From NCBI GenBank assembly GCA_002315015.1, contig DCEX01000020.1, positions 17,161 to 24,247 on the forward strand: 7,087 bases of DNA. Reading direction: 5' to 3'. This document shows, piece after piece, positions 1-5,117 of the stretch. Below the pieces are notes generated by a model. The model was not told where the DNA came from and searched no databases. It saw only the letters and a program-made list of their open reading frames with translations. Position numbers and translations under genes: made by a program. The stretch's first letter is position 1, and every line of letters begins with the position of its first letter. The DNA is from Faecalibacterium sp. UBA1819 (GTDB lineage Bacteria; Bacillota; Clostridia; Oscillospirales; Ruminococcaceae).

Positions 1-132
1 CAGAATGCGCGGCAGCCCTTTCCCTGCGGCAAATGGTTCCATTCAACCGAAACTCTGTTTGGTAAGCCGTATCGGCTCAGCACGTTCTTGAGCCATGCCG
101 CTCATCCTTTGCAAAGCATCTTGCCGCCAGTT
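1..132. other. Left-edge segment with no supported gene
   Basis: No complete gene, RNA or terminator could be supported here. On the minus strand one frame is open from about 113 to the left edge and contains the peptide LKNVLSRYGLPNR. That segment reads like ordinary protein, but it has no start codon with a ribosome binding site, and a stop (TGA) lies directly upstream at 114-116. It could be the damaged N-terminal part of a gene extending left, or chance. A plus-strand frame is also open from base 1 to about 171 but has no recognisable content and overlaps the acyltransferase gene. Confidence 0.4.
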
Positions 133-1161
133 TCAGCATCTGTATCCACGCGGAGCCAATTGTTTACGTCGTGACGGCTGCAGCCGGTAGTACCAATTAC
201 CAAAAATAAAATTTGTCGCTTTGCCAATCCAAGGATTGCCCAGCAGTAAAAGGATAACGACGCTTGCAAGCACGGCTCTTTGCGGCGTTGTAATCAGCTC
301 GGGATATTGATACTGCAAGAATTTGACAATCAACCCGTGAAAAGCATAAATCGGCAAAGTGTTCTGTCCCAAAACGGTGATCACCGGAATTTTAACCTTT
401 AAGCCGCTTTGCGCAATGACAAGCAAAAGGCAAATCACAAATCCGGCACAGCACATCGACAACAAACGCATGAACCATGTATACCCCAGTCTTTCGTAGC
501 CGATGGCGCCATAGAGCATATTGGACTTTACATTGCACCGGAACGATGCCAGCTCACATATGACACAGCCAAAAACTAAAAAAGCACCAACCAAAGCTTT
601 TTTCCACAAGTACAATTTATCCCAGAAAATTTCTAGCCGAGCGTCACACTTGAAATAGAACCCCAGCAGAAACCAGAGCTGGAACGTTATAATTCTTGAA
701 GCGCTCCAGGCATAGCCAATGCTGGAATCAAATCCTGCCAGCAGCGCAAGAACAAAGGACAAAACACATAAAAACACCTTTTCACGAAACACCGATGTGT
801 CATAAATGGGAATCAAAGCATGGTACACAATCAGCGCAAATAAGTACCACAAAAGCCAGTAGGGCGTCGAATACTGAAACTCCGTTTCCGGGTCAATAAA
901 CGCTCGCACAAAGCTGATGTAGACCGTTTGCAGCACGATATAGGGAAACACCATTCCAAAGAAAAATTTATTTCGGTTCGACTTTGCAAACATTCCGCTT
1001 AAAAACAGAAACGCCGGCATGTGAAACGAATAAATGATTTGATATAAAATCTCTTTATATGCGAAGGAAGCGCTGATTTCCAGCAAGTGTCCAAACACAA
1101 CCATAAAAATAAGCAAAAATCTTAGGTTATCCCACTGATATTCTCTTGTTTTCAATTTCAT
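133..1161 (-). CDS. AT3-family membrane acyltransferase (COG3594-like)
   Basis: Integral-membrane protein of 342 aa in the acyltransferase-3 family. These enzymes move acyl (usually acetyl) groups across the membrane onto sugars of polysaccharides, lipids or glycans. The acceptor here cannot be told. Visible family marks, numbered from the ATG at 1161: R14 and H25 in the first helix, giving the R-X10-H motif; FHMPAFLFLSG at 46-56; LLWYLFALIV at 103-112; QLWFLLGFYFK at about 161-171; and GQNTLPIYAFHG at 265-276. About ten hydrophobic segments are spread over the whole length, and the C-terminus is basic. The size is normal for the family. An in-frame TTG at 1215 would add 18 residues (LEDGGTF and onward) unlike the family. 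The ATG is preferred because the helix-1 motif then sits at the usual distance from the N-terminus, although its Shine-Dalgarno is very close. The gene is clearly AT-richer than the rightward operon (25/60 GC at 541-600 against 37/60 at 4081-4140), which may reflect transfer. It lies downstream of rpsT but behind a terminator, so it is probably transcribed alone. Confidence 0.88.
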   Translation of the reverse strand: MKLKTREYQWDNLRFLLIFMVVFGHLLEISASFAYKEILYQIIYSFHMPAFLFLSGMFAKSNRNKFFFGMVFPYIVLQTVYISFVRAFIDPETEFQYSTPYWLLWYLFALIVYHALIPIYDTSVFREKVFLCVLSFVLALLAGFDSSIGYAWSASRIITFQLWFLLGFYFKCDARLEIFWDKLYLWKKALVGAFLVFGCVICELASFRCNVKSNMLYGAIGYERLGYTWFMRLLSMCCAGFVICLLLVIAQSGLKVKIPVITVLGQNTLPIYAFHGLIVKFLQYQYPELITTPQRAVLASVVILLLLGNPWIGKATNFIFGNWYYRLQPSRRKQLAPRGYRC

Positions 1162-1170
1162 TCTCCTCTT
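1162..1170 (-). promoter_or_regulatory. Close-spaced ribosome binding site of the acyltransferase gene
   Basis: On the minus strand AAGAGGAGA directly precedes the ATG at 1161. The GAGG core is 3 nt from the ATG, and the longer GAGGAG only 1 nt. This is closer than ideal but is the best purine-rich match. The competing TTG at 1215 has AAGGA three bases upstream. The start choice therefore rests mostly on the protein family. Confidence 0.45.
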
Positions 1171-1261
1171 TGCGTTCCAAATACTTTTGGGAAATGTTCC
1201 TCCATCCTCAAGCAAGCATCCTTGCGCTTTCCTGGCAGCACCCGCCTCAAAGCTTGATGGC

Positions 1262-1291
1262 CTTATAACAAATTGTCTTGCCGGAAAGCAA
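1262..1291 (-). promoter_or_regulatory. Candidate promoter of the acyltransferase gene
   Basis: Reading leftward, TTGCTT (1286-1291) is followed after 17 nt by TTATAA (1263-1268). Shifted by one base this gives TATAAG, five of six bases of the -10 consensus, with an 18-nt spacer. It lies between the rpsT terminator and the gene, about 100 nt upstream of the ATG, where an independent promoter would be expected. The -35 box is only a half match, so the call is weak. Confidence 0.3.
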
Positions 1292-1314
1292 AAAACAGGT
1301 TTTAAATTTACATC

Positions 1315-1348
1315 AAAAAACCGCCCCCTGAAGCCAGAGAGCGGTTTT
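1315..1348 (-). terminator. Intrinsic terminator of rpsT
   Basis: On the minus strand, 12 nt past the rpsT stop, there is an inverted repeat with outer arms AAAACCGC and GCGGTTTT. The stem continues inward as TCTCTG against CAGGGG (with G-T pairs) around a GCTT loop. It is directly followed by a run of six T (1315-1320). Stem, loop and T tract have the standard rho-independent form. It separates rpsT from the acyltransferase gene. Confidence 0.9.
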
Positions 1349-1359
1349 ATGTCGCGTTT

Positions 1360-1623
1360 TTATTGCGCAGCCTTGTGTGCCGCCTTTGCCAGGCGAGCAA
1401 CCTTACGGCTTGCAGTGTTCTTGTGCAGAACACCCTTGCTTGCAGCCTTGTCAATCGCAGATGCTGCAATTTTCACCTTGTCGTTCATGTCAGCAGCGCC
1501 GGCGGAAATGGCGGCGTCAGCCTTCTTCACGACTGTTTTCAGGTTGGACTTGATCGCTTTGTTGTGCGCTGCCTCTTTCTTGCTTTGCACGACACGGTCT
1601 TTCTGAGACTTAATGTTAGGCAT
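1360..1623 (-). CDS. rpsT: 30S ribosomal protein S20 (bS20)
   Basis: An 87-aa, lysine- and alanine-rich helical protein of the small ribosomal subunit. It binds 16S rRNA and helps early 30S assembly. The sequence begins MPNIKSQKDRV, the usual bS20 N-terminus, and carries the conserved C-terminal block GVLHKNTASRKVARLAKA at about residues 64-81. The length is typical for Firmicutes. The ATG at 1623 has a near-perfect Shine-Dalgarno, TAAGGAGGT (1630-1638), six bases upstream, so the start is secure. The gene is monocistronic, with a strong promoter at 1660-1688 and a terminator 12 nt after the stop. It is divergent from the activase operon. S20 can be translationally autoregulated in some bacteria, but no clear autoregulatory structure is visible in this short leader. 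Confidence 0.98.
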   Translation of the reverse strand: MPNIKSQKDRVVQSKKEAAHNKAIKSNLKTVVKKADAAISAGAADMNDKVKIAASAIDKAASKGVLHKNTASRKVARLAKAAHKAAQ

Positions 1624-1659
1624 CGTACCACCTCCTTAATACCCATAACAGTGCAACTT

Positions 1660-1688
1660 ATGATATCATTTTTTTCTCGGAAAAGCAA
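1660..1688 (-). promoter_or_regulatory. rpsT promoter (extended -10)
   Basis: On the minus strand TTGCTT (1683-1688) is followed by a 17-nt spacer and TATCAT (1660-1665), which matches five of six -10 bases. The -10 box is preceded by TGA, giving an extended -10 (TGn) motif. The spacing is ideal and the expected transcript start (about 1653) lies 30 nt upstream of the rpsT ATG. Long A/T runs upstream (1690-1750) could add UP-element-like strength, as expected for a ribosomal protein gene. Confidence 0.75.
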
Positions 1689-1814
1689 GTGTTTTTTCAA
1701 AAAATTTTTCTTCCGGGCCGAAAAAAGCTTGCTTTTGCCTTTTTTAACCATTTTTCATGCGCAAAGTATACAAAAAAAATCTTATTTTGCCGCAAACTGC
1801 GTGTAATCCTGTTC

Positions 1815-1844
1815 TTGCTTTTTTTCCTGTAAAAAGAGTAAAAT
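1815..1844 (+). promoter_or_regulatory. Candidate promoter of the activase operon
   Basis: TTGCTT (1815-1820) and TAAAAT (1839-1844, five of six -10 bases) are separated by 18 nt. A transcript would start near 1851, only about 12 nt before the 172-bp inverted-repeat element, and would carry that element in a leader of about 250 nt. No better promoter is seen closer to the gene. AATAAT at 2037-2042, at the right junction of the element, is a -10-like match without a -35. The call is from sequence pattern only. Confidence 0.35.
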
Positions 1845-1862
1845 ATACAAGATAACATCTAA

Positions 1863-1880
1863 GGCAACACCGCATAATTC
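1863..1880 (+). repeat. Left terminal inverted repeat of the MITE-like element
   Basis: 18 bp starting GGCAACACCGC. It matches the complement of 2017-2034 at 16 of 18 positions; the differences are at repeat positions 6 and 14. CTAA lies immediately outside. Confidence 0.8.
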
Positions 1881-2016
1881 CAGATGGTGGAGCGCGCCGA
1901 AAAAATTTTTGTGAGATGCTCCAAAAAGCGCAGGGCATCCTTGATGGATTGCCGAGCATTTTTGGGAAATATCACGGAAATTTTTGGCGTGATGCGCCGT
2001 CTGAACAACCTCGTGT

Positions 2017-2034
2017 GAATGATGCGGTATTGCC
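2017..2034 (-). repeat. Right terminal inverted repeat of the MITE-like element
   Basis: Read on the minus strand it begins GGCAATACCGC and pairs with 1863-1880. The same CTAA lies immediately outside at 2035-2038. One base further out the two ends no longer match, which supports this boundary. Confidence 0.8.
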
Positions 2035-2053
2035 CTAATAATCATAAAAAAGT

Positions 2054-2079
2054 GTCAAAACGGCGCAGGGCGTTTTGAC
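2054..2079 (+). promoter_or_regulatory. Perfect 9-bp dyad in the leader of the activase operon
   Basis: GTCAAAACG (2054-2062) and CGTTTTGAC (2071-2079) are exact complements around an 8-nt spacer, GCGCAGGG. The dyad ends 15 nt before the Shine-Dalgarno AAAGGAG (2095-2101). No T tract follows, so it is not a typical terminator. It could be an RNA hairpin affecting translation or mRNA stability, or a DNA operator for a dimeric regulator. Sequence cannot decide between these. Confidence 0.55.
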
Positions 2080-2108
2080 CTTCATTTGGTACATAAAGGA
2101 GCTGTCAC

Positions 2109-5024
2109 ATGCAAATCGGGTTGGACATCGGGTCCACCACCATCAAATGTGTGGTGCTGGACGAACAGGGCGACATCGTTTATAAAACATACGAACGCCA
2201 CTTTTCTCACATCATCGAAAAAACGGCGAAAGTGCTTGAGCGTTTACATAGTGAAGTGCTTCACGGTCAACCGGCGATGCTGTCTATCTCCGGCTCGGCA
2301 GGCATGGGGCTTGCCCAGTCGTGCGAAGTTCCTTTTGTCCAAGAGGTCTACGCCACGCGCGTGGCCGCCTCGCGCTATTCGCCCAACGCCGATGTCGTCA
2401 TCGAGCTGGGCGGCGAGGATGCTAAAATTTTGTTTTTAACTGGCGGCACCGAAGTTCGCATGAACGGTAGCTGCGCGGGCGGCACGGGCGCTTTCATCGA
2501 CCAGATGGCCACCTTACTAAAGCTGACCCCGGACGAAATGAACGATGCGGCCGCAGCAGCAGAGAAAACATACACCATCGCCTCGCGCTGCGGCGTATTT
2601 GCAAAAAGCGATATTCAGCCGCTGCTCAATCAAGGCGCACAAACCAGCGATATTGCGGCCAGCATCTTTTTTGCCGTGGTCAACCAAACCATCGCCGGCC
2701 TTGCCCAAGGGCGCGAAATCAAAGGCAATATTTTATACCTCGGCGGTCCTTTGACGTTTTTGCCCGTTCTGCGCAGCAGCTTTGACAAAGCGCTGGGCGT
2801 CACCGGCACTTGTCCTGACAACAGTCTTTATTATGTTGCGCTGGGCGCGGCGCTGTACTCTACCAAGGAGCTGTCCTTGGGCGAAGTGGCAAAGCGCCTT
2901 TCCGATTACAGCGCGGGCGCATCGTACGCTTACAATCCGCCGCTGTTCAAAAATCGCGAGGAATACGAGGCGTTCCACGCCCGCCACGCGGCAGCGCGTG
3001 TGCCGCGCCGGGAGTTTACCGCCGAGTGCGGGCCGGTGCATATCGGCATCGACGCCGGTTCCACCACCGTAAAAGCCGCCGTTGTCAGCGAGGATCACGC
3101 GCTGCTCTATACGGCCTACCAGCCCAACAGCGGCAACCCCATTCCCATCATCCGCAAGCTGCTTTTGGATATTTACAGCCGCTGTCCTGAGGTGCAGATT
3201 GCCTCCGTTACCGCAACGGGCTACGGCGAGGACATTGTCAAAAGCGCATTCGGCGCGGATTACGGCGTAGTCGAAACGGTGGCCCACTTTACCGCCGCCA
3301 AGCACTTTATGCCGGATGTTGATTTCGTCATCGACATCGGCGGGCAGGACATGAAGTGCTTTAAAATTGAAAACGGCGCCATTTCCAACATTTTCTTAAA
3401 CGAAGCTTGTTCCTCCGGCTGCGGCAGCTTTTTGCAGACGTTTGCCGAGGCCATGGGCAAAACGGTGCCCGAGTTTGCCGAGCTTGCCCTGTTTGCTGAC
3501 CGCCCGGTCGATTTGGGCAGCCGCTGCACCGTGTTTATGAACTCGTCCGTTAAGCAGGCGCAAAAGGACGGCGCTTCCATTGAAAACATCTCTGCGGGTC
3601 TTTCCATCAGCGTGGTCAAAAACGCACTGTATAAGGTCATTCGTGCCTCCAGCGCACAGGAGCTGGGCTGCAAGATCGTCGTGCAGGGCGGCACGTTCTA
3701 CAACGAAGCCGTTTTGCGTGCGTTTGAGCAGGAGATGCAAACCGAGGTCATCCGCCCCGATATTGCCGGGCTGATGGGCGCTTACGGCGCGGCGCTGTAC
3801 GGCATGGAAAAGGCGCACCGGGAGCATCACGCCAAGTCCAGCCTGCTGAGCGCCGAAGCGCTGGAGGCGTTTACCCAGGAGGTTAAAAATACACAGTGCG
3901 GCCTGTGCGGCAACCATTGCCAGCTCACGATCAACCTGTTCCCCGGCGGCAAAAAGTATATCAGCGGCAACCGCTGCGACCGTCCCGTTACTCATCGGGG
4001 CGAACACGACCCGCTGAATATGTACGATTACAAATTACAGCTTTTGGAGCAGTATGGCCCCACGGAAAACGCACCGCGCGGCGTCATCGGTCTGCCGCTG
4101 GCGCTCAACATGTACGAGCTGCTTCCGTTCTGGCACACGTTCTTCACCAAGCTGGGCTTTTCGGTGATTACGTCGGGCGTGTCCGACCGCGCGCTGTACC
4201 TGGAAGGGCAAAGCACCATTCCCTCGGACACCGTGTGCTACCCCGCCAAGCTGGTGCATGGCCACATTCACCGTTTGGCGCAGAAAAAGCCGGATGCCAT
4301 CTTTTACCCGTGCATGACATACAATGTAGATGAGGGGCACGGCGACAACTGCTACAACTGCCCCGTCGTTGCGTATTACCCGGAGGTGATTGCAGCCAAC
4401 TGCCCCGAAGCAAAAGACGTGCTGTTCCTGTATGACTATGTGGGCATTCACCGCCCGGCAGATTTCCCCAAAAAGATGACGGAAATTCTGCAAAAGCACT
4501 GGCCGGATCTCACACGCGGACAGGTCAAAGCCGCTGCAAGCGCCGCTTACGAAGAATATGCCCGCCACATGCAGCAGCTGCGCGAGGAGGGCGCGCGCGT
4601 CATGCGCGAGGCACGCAGCGAAGGCCGCCATATCATTGTGCTGTCGGGCCGCCCCTATCATGTTGACCCGGAAATCAATCACGGCATCGCCCGGCTCATT
4701 TGCAGCCACGGCGCGGCGGTGATTACCGAGGACAGCATTTCCCATATGGTGGGACATGTCGATACCAGCGTTTTGAACCAGTGGACGTACCACGCCCGCC
4801 TGTACGCAGCGGCGCAGTATGTCACACAGCATTCGGATATGGATCTGGTGCAGCTGGTCAGCTTCGGCTGCGGCGTCGACGCCATTACCACCGACGAAAC
4901 GCAGGAAATTCTTCACGCGGGCGGCAAGCTGTACACCCAGCTGAAAATTGACGAAATCGCCAACCTCGGCGCCGTCAATATCCGTCTGCGCAGCCTGTTT
5001 GCCGCCATTGAGGCACAGGCGTAA
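2109..5024 (+). CDS. Tandem CoA-enzyme activase with DUF2229/dehydratase-like region
   Basis: A 971-aa cytosolic protein of the 2-hydroxyacyl-CoA dehydratase activator group. Such proteins use ATP hydrolysis to push an electron from a [4Fe-4S] cluster to a partner enzyme. Domain 1 (about 1-265, BadF/BadG/BcrA/BcrD ATPase) has the nucleotide motif GLDIGSTTIK at 4-13 and likely cluster ligands C122 (NGSCAGGTG) and C161 (SRCGVFAKSD). Domain 2 (about 309-565) repeats this with GIDAGSTTVK at 313-322, IDIGGQD at 408-414, C434/C438 (NEACSSGCGS) and C473 (SRCTVFMNSS). From about 590 the DUF2229 region starts with C597, C600, C604 and C623. It is followed by a dehydratase-like part with PSDTVCYPAK (C710), FYPC (C735), NCYNCP (C748, C751) and SFGCGVDA (C921). 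The ATG follows AAAGGAG (2095-2101) and the ATPase fold begins at residue 3, so the start is firm. Homologues often continue into a D-subunit-like part, giving about 1,400 aa; here that part is the next gene, in the same frame. The reaction and substrate are unknown. Relatives include HgdC-type activators and the reductase of double-cubane cluster proteins. Confidence 0.93.
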   Translation: MQIGLDIGSTTIKCVVLDEQGDIVYKTYERHFSHIIEKTAKVLERLHSEVLHGQPAMLSISGSAGMGLAQSCEVPFVQEVYATRVAASRYSPNADVVIELGGEDAKILFLTGGTEVRMNGSCAGGTGAFIDQMATLLKLTPDEMNDAAAAAEKTYTIASRCGVFAKSDIQPLLNQGAQTSDIAASIFFAVVNQTIAGLAQGREIKGNILYLGGPLTFLPVLRSSFDKALGVTGTCPDNSLYYVALGAALYSTKELSLGEVAKRLSDYSAGASYAYNPPLFKNREEYEAFHARHAAARVPRREFTAECGPVHIGIDAGSTTVKAAVVSEDHALLYTAYQPNSGNPIPIIRKLLLDIYSRCPEVQIASVTATGYGEDIVKSAFGADYGVVETVAHFTAAKHFMPDVDFVIDIGGQDMKCFKIENGAISNIFLNEACSSGCGSFLQTFAEAMGKTVPEFAELALFADRPVDLGSRCTVFMNSSVKQAQKDGASIENISAGLSISVVKNALYKVIRASSAQELGCKIVVQGGTFYNEAVLRAFEQEMQTEVIRPDIAGLMGAYGAALYGMEKAHREHHAKSSLLSAEALEAFTQEVKNTQCGLCGNHCQLTINLFPGGKKYISGNRCDRPVTHRGEHDPLNMYDYKLQLLEQYGPTENAPRGVIGLPLALNMYELLPFWHTFFTKLGFSVITSGVSDRALYLEGQSTIPSDTVCYPAKLVHGHIHRLAQKKPDAIFYPCMTYNVDEGHGDNCYNCPVVAYYPEVIAANCPEAKDVLFLYDYVGIHRPADFPKKMTEILQKHWPDLTRGQVKAAASAAYEEYARHMQQLREEGARVMREARSEGRHIIVLSGRPYHVDPEINHGIARLICSHGAAVITEDSISHMVGHVDTSVLNQWTYHARLYAAAQYVTQHSDMDLVQLVSFGCGVDAITTDETQEILHAGGKLYTQLKIDEIANLGAVNIRLRSLFAAIEAQA

Positions 5025-5117
5025 CCGGTTTGATCGTTTGACATTGCAAGGGCTTTTATTCGCGGGGCTTCGGCGCCCGTTTGCAAGCCCGCCGTTTTGG
5101 AAAGAGAGTGAATTTGC
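5025..5117 (+). other. Structured 93-bp intercistronic linker
   Basis: This linker keeps the reading frame of both neighbours and contains in-frame stops at 5031-5033 and 5109-5111, besides the TAA at 5022-5024. It can fold in competing ways. CGGGGC (5063-5068) and GCGCCCG (5073-5079) form a stem with a TTCG loop and one bulged base. AAGCCC (5085-5090) can instead pair with GGGCTT at 5065-5070 or 5050-5055. TTGCAAG occurs twice (5044-5050 and 5081-5087). There is no T tract, so it is not an intrinsic terminator. It may set the ratio of the two proteins through translation or mRNA processing, which is inference. Confidence 0.5.

Larger units (their letters stand above)
1859..2038. mobile_element. 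MITE-like element with CTAA target duplication
   Basis: The element proper is 1863-2034 (172 bp). Its ends form an inverted repeat: GGCAACACCGCATAATTC at 1863-1880 and the complement of GGCAATACCGCATCATTC at 2017-2034, 16 of 18 bases matching. CTAA flanks it directly at 1859-1862 and 2035-2038, as a 4-bp target duplication would. The interior has no plausible gene and is itself partly palindromic: GGAGC (1889-1893) pairs with GCTCC (1918-1922), and ATCACG (1971-1976) pairs with CGTGAT (1988-1993). These are the marks of a miniature inverted-repeat transposable element. Four-base targets of the form YTAR are known for the IS5 group, and CTAA fits, so an IS5-type transposase could mobilise it. 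No transposase is present in the window, and the family assignment is inference. Confidence 0.78.

Noticed and set aside
1713..1746. Plus-strand hairpin-like AAAAG-CTTG-CTTTT followed by a T run
   Set aside because: The stem is A/T-rich and short, and no rightward gene ends before it. The A/T-rich block more probably belongs to the upstream region of the rpsT promoter.
1765..1788. Second possible upstream rpsT promoter (TATACT at 1765-1770, minus strand)
   Set aside because: The only -35-like hexamer (TTGCGG) needs a 19-nt spacer, and the promoter at 1660-1688 is far better.
1782..2045. Minus-strand open frame of 87 codons across the intergenic region
   Set aside because: It runs through the palindromic mobile element, has no ribosome binding site, and its histidine-rich product resembles no family.
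5038..5043. Perfect TTGACA -35 box between the two system genes
   Set aside because: At 16-18 nt spacing the sequence is GC-rich (CGCGGGGC) with no -10 resemblance, so an internal promoter is not supported.
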